Assembly (NCBI GenBank): GCA_017538685.1
Contig: JAFYIK010000008.1
Span: 1 to 13,567 of the forward strand
Length of the DNA stretch: 13,567 bases
Direction: 5' to 3'
Origin: Bacteroidales bacterium
Lineage (GTDB): Bacteria; Bacteroidota; Bacteroidia; Bacteroidales; UBA932
The notes beneath the pieces were generated by a model, which saw only the letters and a list, made by a program, of their open reading frames with translations, did not search any database and was not told the origin of the DNA. Below, piece by piece: positions 7,047 through 13,567 of this stretch (the stretch's first letter is position 1; the number at the start of each line of letters is the position of its first letter). The position numbers and the translations under genes are program-made.

Positions 7047-8942
7047 ATGAAGAACATATTCAAGATCAGTCTGCTCCTTGCCCTGGCGGCCGCCTGCCTG
7101 CTGGCCTGTGCACCTCTGGACAGGGATGAATATCAGCTTGGCGATCCGGTCAGCGAGAGTCAGCTCTCCTTCACGACGGCCCCTTCCGCTTCTTCGGCGA
7201 ACATCATCGTGCTGAAGAATACCTCGGCTGTCCCCGGCGTCGTCCTGTGGGACCTCGGCAACGGCTCCACCGCAAAAGGGGATGAAGTCTCCGTCCCGTA
7301 TCCCTTCAAGGGAGAATATACGATCCTGATGTCCTTGTACACCAAGGGCGGCAGCGCCACGATTTCCAAGGTGATCTCCATCTCCGAGGATGACTACGGC
7401 CTGCTCGATACACCGGGTTTCAACGCCCTGACCGGCGGCGCCGATGCAGCCGCGGGCAAGACCTGGGTTTTTGCCCGTTATACCAAGGGCCATTTCGGTG
7501 TCGGCGACGTCAATGCGGCGCCTGAAGTGAACGGTCCGGCCTGGTGGCAGTGCGATCCCAACGGAAAAGATGGCTGCTCGTTCTATGAAAACGAATACAC
7601 CTTCATCCAGAAAGGTACAAAACTGATCTGGAAGAATCAGGGCAACATCTACACCAATGAGAACGGAATGAACCACCTCGGTATTCCGGGTACGGCCAAT
7701 CCGGTCGTAGGCGACTTCGACGTCCCGTACACCCCGGCCGACAATCTCACGTTCTCCCTCGATGAGGATAATATGACGCTGACGCTCAGCGGTAACGCTT
7801 TCTTCGGCTTCTATACGGGCGTGAGCGTATATCACATCATCCGTATGACGGAGCACGAGATGTATCTCTGGTGCGGCAGCGCGGCCGAACCCGGCAACGC
7901 CTGGTATTTCATCCTCGTCCCGAAAGACGAGTTGAAGGAACCCGAACCGGAGCCGGTCATCCCGCCGGATCCGAAACCCGAACCGGAAGAGGCGTGGTTC
8001 CGCCCGACGGCAGAGTCCAACCTGCTCCGTACAGCCGTGGATTATGAGCACTGGTTCAGCGATGCCGACTGGTCCGGCGGCCTCGAGCCCGGCATCTCGG
8101 TGAAGAACAATATCACCATCACGGTGCCCGACGGCATAGGCGGCGGCGAATGGATGGGTCAGTTCAAGATCCGCACCCATATCCCGGCCGATGCCCGTGA
8201 ACGCTTCGACTTCAGCTGCAACATCACCGCCACGAATCCCGGCACGGCCACCATCAAGATGACGGCTGCCGACGACCCGAATGACGACGAGTTCTTCTAT
8301 GACGGCAATGTGGCGGTGGATGGTTCCACGCTGTTCGAATCCGCCGACCATATGCTCAACAACGAAACGGAGAGCATCCTGCTGATTTTCGACTTCGGAC
8401 GTTTCCCGGCCGGTACGGTGATTACCCTGTCCGATATGTGCCTCCAGAAACATATTCCGCTGAGCGAAAAACCGACGGTGGCCAACCTGTGGCCTTCGGC
8501 GACGGTAACCACGACGCAGTGGTTCAGCGGTCCGGATTGGTCGGGTACCCTTTCGGCACCGTTCAATAAGCTCGATGACAACGGTTTCGAGATCACGATG
8601 CCCGAGGGTATCGGCGGCAGCGAGTGGATGGGCCAGTTCGCTCTCCATACGGATATCCCGCTCCTGGCTTCTCACGAGTACGAGTTCTCCTGCGTGGTGA
8701 CAGCGACGGCGGATGCGCAGTATACGATCAAGCTGACGAACGATCCCGAGGATGACAGTAAGGTGAGCTTCTATGACAATGCGCTGACGATGAAGAACGG
8801 TTCTGTCAAGGTGCGGAAGGTCGGCGTCAAGCCGGCGTCCGCCGACGCCGAGGCGGCGATGCTGATCTTCGACTTCGGCCGTGTCCCGGCCGGCACGAAG
8901 GTGACCGTCACGGATATTGTCCTGCAGGAGTATGTCTATTGA
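7047..8942 (+). CDS. Multidomain surface glycan-binding protein (SGBP) with PKD-like and tandem C-terminal modules
   Basis: 631 residues from ATG 7047 (alternative in-frame ATG 7035). Lipoprotein signal with LLAC, Cys21, then APLDRDE, acidic enough for surface export. Visible parts: about 38-120 a PKD/Ig-like beta-sandwich; about 135-295 a domain with TWVFARYTKGHFGVG and several Trp, of a kind I recall from Bacteroidota glucan-locus PKD proteins; about 297-316 a Pro/Glu linker; then two related modules, about 317-471 and 472-631. No catalytic motif is visible. The position directly after SusD is where SGBPs sit in these loci, so the likely role is holding beta-glucan at the cell surface for the GH16. 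The tandem modules resemble CBM4-like beta-sandwich binding modules, an assignment I cannot verify here. The gene's end overlaps the preferred GH16 start by 11 nt. Confidence 0.85.
   Translation: MKNIFKISLLLALAAACLLACAPLDRDEYQLGDPVSESQLSFTTAPSASSANIIVLKNTSAVPGVVLWDLGNGSTAKGDEVSVPYPFKGEYTILMSLYTKGGSATISKVISISEDDYGLLDTPGFNALTGGADAAAGKTWVFARYTKGHFGVGDVNAAPEVNGPAWWQCDPNGKDGCSFYENEYTFIQKGTKLIWKNQGNIYTNENGMNHLGIPGTANPVVGDFDVPYTPADNLTFSLDEDNMTLTLSGNAFFGFYTGVSVYHIIRMTEHEMYLWCGSAAEPGNAWYFILVPKDELKEPEPEPVIPPDPKPEPEEAWFRPTAESNLLRTAVDYEHWFSDADWSGGLEPGISVKNNITITVPDGIGGGEWMGQFKIRTHIPADARERFDFSCNITATNPGTATIKMTAADDPNDDEFFYDGNVAVDGSTLFESADHMLNNETESILLIFDFGRFPAGTVITLSDMCLQKHIPLSEKPTVANLWPSATVTTTQWFSGPDWSGTLSAPFNKLDDNGFEITMPEGIGGSEWMGQFALHTDIPLLASHEYEFSCVVTATADAQYTIKLTNDPEDDSKVSFYDNALTMKNGSVKVRKVGVKPASADAEAAMLIFDFGRVPAGTKVTVTDIVLQEYVY
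7995..8939 (+). repeat. Tandem protein-level repeat: two homologous modules at the SGBP C-terminus
   Basis: Copy 1 spans about 7995-8459 and copy 2 about 8460-8939. They share HWFSDADWSG / QWFSGPDWSG, then GIGGGEWMGQF / GIGGSEWMGQF (8133-8165 and 8607-8639, 158 residues apart), then FSCNITAT / FSCVVTAT, and near the end LIFDFGRFPAGT / LIFDFGRVPAGT. The DNA copies have diverged, so this is an old domain duplication. The conserved Trp and Phe residues are candidate sugar-stacking or fold residues. Confidence 0.85.
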
Positions 8943-10317
8943 TTCAGTGCACGGAATGGTTACTTTTTCGATATGGTCCATCGTCCTGCTGGTTGCTTCC
9001 TGCAACACGCCTGTGACGCCGGATGATCCCAAGCCGGAGGTCCCCTCCATCGGCTTCGCGACCAGCGAGCTGGTCGTGGATGCCGAGGGCGGGGAGGCCT
9101 CCGTCAAGGTGACGGCATCCGCAACCTGGACGGTGGAAGCGGACGGCCAGGGCTGGTACGCCCTGGCCTCGCCGTCCCAGATCTACCGGGGCGAAAGTAT
9201 CCTGAAAGTATCGGCCCAGCCCAACAATACCCAGTCGCCCAGAACGGGGACGCTGCATTTTACCAGTGGGGAGACGAAAACCTCGCTGAAGATAACCCAG
9301 CCTAATTTCGTTCCTGCGTTGTCATTCTCTCCAGGAGAAGTGACAGGCGAAGGCGCCGGCGGGGAAGTGGTGGTGAAAACCTCCGCCAACTCCGCCTGGA
9401 CGCTGGAGGAATCGGATGTGGACTATTGGTTCAGCATCTCTCCCAAGACCGTCGGTAAAGGAGAAGGCGAACTGAAAGTGAAATTCAATCGCAGCTATGT
9501 TGACGAGAAGCGAACGGCGCAGGTTCGTTTCCGTAGTGGCGACGTCGTGAAGACGCTCGTCGTCACGCAGAACGAAGGCGAACCCGTGCCTGTCGGTGCC
9601 TATGTGCCGGAAGGATACCAGCTGGTATGGCAGGACGATTTCTCCGGATCCTCAGCCGGGCTGCTGGAGAAGTGGCGCTATGAGGATTGGGCGCCGGGGC
9701 GTGTGAACCACGAACTGCAGCGCTATGTGCCGGACGACCGCCGTACGGCCTATACACAGGACGGGGCTTTGTACATCGTGGCCCGGAAAGATGGCGGCCA
9801 GGTGATTTCCGCGCGGATGAACAGCCGGGAATCCTGGCTATACGGCTATTTCGAGGCGGCCATCTGGCTGCCGAAGGGCAAGGGAACCTGGCCGGCGTTC
9901 TGGATGATGCCGAACGACCAGTCGAAGGGATGGCCGGCCTGTGGCGAGATCGACATTATGGAAGAGGTGGGCGTGGATGCCTGCATCACTTCCTCGTCCA
10001 TTCACTGCGAAGCGTACAACCACGTGAAGAATACTCAGAAGACGGCCAGCCGTACGACGGCGGGAGCCGAGAACGAGTACCACGTTTATGCGCTGGAATG
10101 GACGGAGGATGCCATTAAGACCTACATCGACGGCGTCCTGCTGCTCGAATTCAAGAACGACCGGTCGGGGCGCGAAAGTACCTGGCCGTTCAATAAGAAA
10201 TTTTATCTAACTTTGAATCTTGCTTGGGGCGGTGACTGGGGCGGCTATGCCGGCGTGGATGAGAGTGCGCTCCCTTGCACGATGAAGGTGGATTATGTGC
10301 GTGTATATAAGAAATGA
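8932..10317 (+). CDS. GH16 endo-beta-glucanase (laminarinase-type) lipoprotein with two BACON domains
   Basis: 461 residues from ATG 8932; ATG 8956 is the main alternative. The signal ends in VASC (Cys24), but the stretch before it has no Lys or Arg, which is unusual. PDDPKPE after the Cys fits surface export. Two BACON beta-sandwich domains follow, about 40-123 and 130-213, each ending in a LxVTQ-type strand, probably spacers or mucin/glycan contacts. The GH16 jelly-roll runs from about 229 (YQLVWQDDFSG) to the end. The catalytic motif GEIDIMEE gives nucleophile Glu339, Asp341 and acid/base Glu344. This ExDxxE form is that of beta-1,3- and beta-1,3-1,4-glucanases, as opposed to ExDxE kappa-carrageenase-like or xyloglucan enzymes. 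PAFWMMP and YHVYALEW are further family marks. Retaining endo-hydrolysis of beta-glucan at the cell surface is inferred; laminarin and mixed-linkage glucan cannot be told apart. It overlaps GH3 by 4 nt. Confidence 0.93.
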   Translation: MSIDSVHGMVTFSIWSIVLLVASCNTPVTPDDPKPEVPSIGFATSELVVDAEGGEASVKVTASATWTVEADGQGWYALASPSQIYRGESILKVSAQPNNTQSPRTGTLHFTSGETKTSLKITQPNFVPALSFSPGEVTGEGAGGEVVVKTSANSAWTLEESDVDYWFSISPKTVGKGEGELKVKFNRSYVDEKRTAQVRFRSGDVVKTLVVTQNEGEPVPVGAYVPEGYQLVWQDDFSGSSAGLLEKWRYEDWAPGRVNHELQRYVPDDRRTAYTQDGALYIVARKDGGQVISARMNSRESWLYGYFEAAIWLPKGKGTWPAFWMMPNDQSKGWPACGEIDIMEEVGVDACITSSSIHCEAYNHVKNTQKTASRTTAGAENEYHVYALEWTEDAIKTYIDGVLLLEFKNDRSGRESTWPFNKKFYLTLNLAWGGDWGGYAGVDESALPCTMKVDYVRVYKK

Positions 10318-12569
10318 AAAATAAATCCATCCTTTTGACGATTACAGCCCTGGCTGTCCTGTTGGTGATGGCCGTTTCGTGTGCGCGATCCAAGCCCACT
10401 ACCATCGGTTCGGATGCCGCCCTGGAGAAACGGGTGGACCAGCTGCTGGGCCGGATGACACTGCAGGAGAAGATCGGCCAGATGAACCAGGTTTCAGCGG
10501 GCGGAGACGTTTCCAACTACGCGGATGCCGTCCGCCAGGGACAGGTAGGCTCCATTCTGAACGAGGCCGACCCGGTAAAGGTCAATGAGTTCCAGCGCAT
10601 CGCGGTGGAAGAGTCCCGGTTGGGTATTCCGCTGCTTGTCGGTCGCGACGTGATACACGGATTCCATACCATTTTCCCGATTCCGCTCGGGCTTGCGGCG
10701 ACATTCGATCCGCAGCTGGTGGAAGAGGGTGCACGGGTGGCAGCCGTGGAAGCTACGGCACAGGGCATTCGCTGGACGTTCTCGCCGATGCTCGACATTG
10801 CCCGCGATCCCCGTTGGGGCCGTATGGCCGAAGGCAGCGGTGAAGACACCTGGCTGGATGCCCGTATGGGCGAGGCGATGGTGCGGGGCTATCAGGGTGC
10901 GACGATCGATACGACCTCGATGGCGGCCTGCGTCAAGCACTATGTGGGCTATGGCGCTGCCGAGGGAGGACGTGATTACAACAGCACTTTCCTGACCGAG
11001 CGCCAGCTGCGCGACATTTACCTGCCGCCGTTCGAAGCGGCCGTGAAGGCGGGAGCTATGACGCTGATGACTTCATTCAACGACAACGACGGCGTTCCAT
11101 CTACTGGCAATACATTCATTCTCAAGGATGTTCTCCGCAATGAATGGGGTTTCGACGGATTGGTGGTCACGGACTGGAATTCGATGGGCGAGATGATCGC
11201 CCACGGCTTCGGCGCCGATCGCAAGGAGGTGGCGAAGCTGGCCGCGAATGCCGGCGTGGATATGGATATGATGACGTTCGGTTTCCTGTCTCATCTGGAA
11301 GAATTGGTCCGCAGCGGCGCGGTGAAAGAATCCACGATCGACGCCGCGGTCCGCAACATCCTTCGCGTCAAGTTGCGTCTCGGCCTGTTCGAGCATCCTT
11401 ATGTGGATGTGGCGGCGGGCCAGGCCGTACAGTATGCGCCGGATCATCTGGATGCAGCGCGCCGGGCTGCCGAAGAGTCGGCCGTCCTGCTGAAGAACGA
11501 CGGCGTGCTGCCGCTCGATGCGGGCACGGTTCGCACCATCCTGGTCACCGGCCCGATGGCTGATGCGCCTCACGACCAACTGGGTACCTGGGCTTTCGAC
11601 GGGCAAAAGGAACACACCGTAACACCGCTCAAGGCACTGCAGGAGCGCTTTCCCGGCAGGGTGGTCTATGTGCCGGGCCTTTCGTACAGCCGTCAGGAGC
11701 GTGAACGCTTCGACGACGTAGTGGCTGCGGCCCGGCGGGCTGACGTGGTGCTTGTCTTCTTGGGAGAGGAAGCCATTCTCTCCGGCGAGGCGCATTGCCT
11801 GGCCGACCTGAACCTGATCGGTTCGCAGAGCGCGCTGCTCGCCGCCCTGAAGGCAACCGGTAAACCGGTTGTCGCTACGGTGATGGCCGGCCGGCCGCTC
11901 ACCATCGAGCGCGACCTGCCCCAATGCAATGCGATGTTCTATGCTTTCCATCCCGGTACGATGGGCGGTCCCGCGCTGGCCAACCTCATTTTCGGTGACG
12001 TGAATCCATCCGGCAAGACCCCGGTCACTTTCCTGCGTACCGTCGGACAGGTTCCGCTCTACTATTCGCATCATATGACCGGTCGCCCCTACGGCGGGGA
12101 GACCCTGCTCGCAGACATCGAGCCGGAAGCGGGGCAGACTTCGCTGGGCAATACTTCGTATTACCTCGACTACGGCGCCTATCCGCTGTTCCCGTTCGGC
12201 TATGGCCTCAGCTACACGACTTTCGCCTATTCCGACATCGCTTTGGACAAGGATGTATACCCGGTCGACGGTACGATTTCCGTTACATTCGACCTGGTCA
12301 ATACGGGCAAGTTCGACGGGACGGAAGTAGCCCAAGTGTATGTGCGCGACCTCGTCGGTTCCGTCACCCGTCCAGTCAAGGAACTGAAGGCGTTTGAGCG
12401 GGTGGCCCTGAAGGTGGGCGAAAGCCGCCGCCTGCAGGTTCAAATTCCCGTTTCCGACCTGGCGTTTTTCGCCCTGGACGGCGTGAAGAAAGTAGAGCCG
12501 GGAGAATTCCAGTTGTGGGTGGCCGGAGATAGTGCTTCCGGCGATCCCGTTTCTTTCCAAATCCAATGA
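10314..12569 (+). CDS. bglX: GH3 beta-glucosidase, BglX-like periplasmic lipoprotein
   Basis: 751 residues, the usual BglX length. ATG 10314 overlaps the GH16 stop in ATGA, so the two are translationally coupled. Signal MKNKSILLTITALAVLL... with AVSC, Cys23; the next residues are ARSKP, with no acidic run, which suggests the lipoprotein stays facing the periplasm. The (beta/alpha)8-type N-terminal domain includes RDPRWGRMAEGSGEDTW, VKHYVGYGAAEGGRDYN and GFDGLVVTDW with nucleophile Asp287. The alpha/beta-sandwich domain carries EEAILSGEAH, where Glu492 aligns with the BglX acid/base position. A C-terminal FnIII-like domain follows (TEVAQVYVRD...SVTRPVKELKAFE), as does PLYYSHHMTGRPY, close to E. 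coli BglX. Role: exo-hydrolysis of imported beta-gluco-oligosaccharides to glucose. Oddity: after SGEA the sequence is HCLADL where BglX has SSRTDI, so the BglX Arg is Leu here, perhaps a subgroup trait tied to linkage preference. Confidence 0.95.
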   Translation: MKNKSILLTITALAVLLVMAVSCARSKPTTIGSDAALEKRVDQLLGRMTLQEKIGQMNQVSAGGDVSNYADAVRQGQVGSILNEADPVKVNEFQRIAVEESRLGIPLLVGRDVIHGFHTIFPIPLGLAATFDPQLVEEGARVAAVEATAQGIRWTFSPMLDIARDPRWGRMAEGSGEDTWLDARMGEAMVRGYQGATIDTTSMAACVKHYVGYGAAEGGRDYNSTFLTERQLRDIYLPPFEAAVKAGAMTLMTSFNDNDGVPSTGNTFILKDVLRNEWGFDGLVVTDWNSMGEMIAHGFGADRKEVAKLAANAGVDMDMMTFGFLSHLEELVRSGAVKESTIDAAVRNILRVKLRLGLFEHPYVDVAAGQAVQYAPDHLDAARRAAEESAVLLKNDGVLPLDAGTVRTILVTGPMADAPHDQLGTWAFDGQKEHTVTPLKALQERFPGRVVYVPGLSYSRQERERFDDVVAAARRADVVLVFLGEEAILSGEAHCLADLNLIGSQSALLAALKATGKPVVATVMAGRPLTIERDLPQCNAMFYAFHPGTMGGPALANLIFGDVNPSGKTPVTFLRTVGQVPLYYSHHMTGRPYGGETLLADIEPEAGQTSLGNTSYYLDYGAYPLFPFGYGLSYTTFAYSDIALDKDVYPVDGTISVTFDLVNTGKFDGTEVAQVYVRDLVGSVTRPVKELKAFERVALKVGESRRLQVQIPVSDLAFFALDGVKKVEPGEFQLWVAGDSASGDPVSFQIQ

Positions 12570-12570
12570 T

Positions 12571-13567
12571 ATGCGTATGAATCGATGGTGGATGATATGC
12601 GCCTTGATGATGCTGGTGGCGGTTTCTTGTTTCGAGGAATCGCCATCCGGCATTCTTCGTTCCGTTTCGGTGGAATGCGAAGAATTAGTGGTTCCGCAGA
12701 ACGGGAGCGCTTCGTTCCTGTTCCGGGTCGACCAGGCGGAATACGCCTTTGACCTCGAGAAGGATGTGGAACTGCTGATCGCGAAGGGCCCTTTCTCCGC
12801 ATCGAAGTATTTCTGTCTTGACCGCGTGGAGCGCGACACGGTTCCTGGATTATACCGGGCCTTTGTCAAGGACAAAGGCGTGTCGGATGACTACTATGAG
12901 GAAGTCACCCTGGGCGTCCGGAAGCCGGATGGCGGGATGATGCTTTCCGCGCTGTTCCGCTGCGAGGGAGAATACGGCGGTCCGCTGGGCCCCGTCCAGA
13001 AGACAGGCCTTCCCATCCTTTACCTGGATACGCAGTATGGCGCCGCCATTGCCTCTAAGGAGACCTATGTGAAAGCCGGCCTGTCGTTGCAGGAGCCGGG
13101 CTCGAAAGAGATTTCGGAGCCGCTCGCCTGTTCGGTGCGCGGCCGCGGCAACACTACGTGGGAGTGGCCGAAGAAGCCTTATCTCGTGAAACTCGACAGC
13201 AAGGCGTCCCTGCTGGGGATGCCGGCCCACAAGCGCTGGGTGCTGCTGGCCAATTTTATGGATCGCACGCTGATGCGCAATCTTGTGGCGATGAAGGTGT
13301 CATCGATGACGAAACTCGCCTGGACACCGCGCTGCCGGAGCGTGGAACTGGTCCTGAACGGGGAACACAAGGGCACGTACCTGCTGATCGAGCAGGTGCG
13401 CGTGGATAAGAACCGCGTGAACGTGGGGGATGACGGCTGGCTGATCGAGTCGGACTTCCACTTCGACAACGAGGTGCAGTGGATGGATCCGCACGGCCGC
13501 TGCGTGCAGTTCCCGTCAGGCATTCCGTTCGGCATCAAGAACCCGGACCCGGATGAGATCAAGCCGG
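12571..13567 (+). CDS. CotH-kinase-family lipoprotein, 5' part (runs off the window)
   Basis: The frame is open from ATG 12571 through the right edge, 332 complete codons without a stop, so the gene is truncated by the window. It starts 1 nt after the GH3 stop; ATG 12577 is the alternative start. The signal peptide ends in AVSC with Cys20, then FEES, an acidic patch fitting surface display. Residues about 30-185 form an unrecognised beta-rich region. From about 189 the CotH fold begins: VRGRGNTTWEWPKKPYLVKL, then LLGMPAHKRWVLLANFMDRTLMRN, VELVLNGEHKGTYLLIEQV and a WLIESD segment. CotH proteins are atypical kinases; the spore-coat members phosphorylate coat proteins. Members in Bacteroidota glycan loci have no settled function that I know of. 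The catalytic residues lie further downstream or cannot be judged here. Its place as last visible operon gene suggests co-expression with the glucan machinery. Confidence 0.88.
   Translation, partial: MRMNRWWMICALMMLVAVSCFEESPSGILRSVSVECEELVVPQNGSASFLFRVDQAEYAFDLEKDVELLIAKGPFSASKYFCLDRVERDTVPGLYRAFVKDKGVSDDYYEEVTLGVRKPDGGMMLSALFRCEGEYGGPLGPVQKTGLPILYLDTQYGAAIASKETYVKAGLSLQEPGSKEISEPLACSVRGRGNTTWEWPKKPYLVKLDSKASLLGMPAHKRWVLLANFMDRTLMRNLVAMKVSSMTKLAWTPRCRSVELVLNGEHKGTYLLIEQVRVDKNRVNVGDDGWLIESDFHFDNEVQWMDPHGRCVQFPSGIPFGIKNPDPDEIKP

Noticed and set aside
7021..7050. ATG overlapping the SusD stop (7021) as a small gene start
   Set aside because: It meets a stop after nine codons and gives no plausible product.
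6999..9107. Minus-strand open frame of 702 codons opposite the SGBP gene
   Set aside because: In register with the sense frame, with the same codon-bias cause. No start context, signal or domain pattern is seen.
11073..12875. Minus-strand open frame of 600 codons opposite GH3 and the CotH gene
   Set aside because: In register with GH3. It runs across the GH3/CotH boundary without any recognisable domain, while both sense genes are clear.

Overview
The window reads as a piece of a Bacteroidota chromosome, most likely order Bacteroidales, with high coding density and GC in the upper fifties by eye. The evidence is a SusC/SusD outer-membrane pair, BACON domains, several lipoprotein signal peptides, start codons without Shine-Dalgarno sequences, and a perfect match to the Bacteroidales -7 promoter element TAnnTTTG. 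The genus cannot be fixed from the sequence; Alistipes-like or other high-GC Bacteroidales would fit.

Layout. Positions 1-455 hold the 3' end of a cysteine desulfidase / serine dehydratase alpha-like gene (UPF0597 family). Overlapping it by 8 nt is a 546-residue membrane-anchored regulator of DUF6377-like, SusR-like architecture: export signal, periplasmic helical repeats, one transmembrane helix, coiled coil and C-terminal HTH. It ends in a strong intrinsic terminator. A 205-nt intergenic region (2089-2293) follows, with a -7 box and an A/C-rich leader. Six same-strand genes then lie almost without gaps to the end of the window: SusC-like transporter, SusD-like lipoprotein, a multidomain surface glycan-binding protein with two tandem C-terminal modules, a BACON-BACON-GH16 endo-glucanase, a BglX-like GH3 beta-glucosidase, and a CotH-kinase-family lipoprotein cut by the window edge. 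No protein-coding gene is supported on the minus strand.

How it works together (inference from family knowledge). This is a polysaccharide utilization locus for a beta-glucan, most likely beta-1,3-glucan (laminarin-type) or mixed-linkage glucan. The GH16 active site has the ExDxxE form used by laminarinases and lichenases. GH16 would cut the polymer at the surface, the SGBP and SusD would hold it, SusC would import oligosaccharides, and the GH3 would release glucose in the periplasm. The residues after each lipidated cysteine agree with this: acidic in the SusD, SGBP, GH16 and CotH proteins, basic in GH3. The regulator next door is the obvious candidate sensor.

I see no defence system, mobile element, CRISPR array or RNA gene. 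The parts least explained by current knowledge are the CotH-like protein in the operon, the tandem SGBP module, and the regulator that has both a lipobox and a transmembrane helix.
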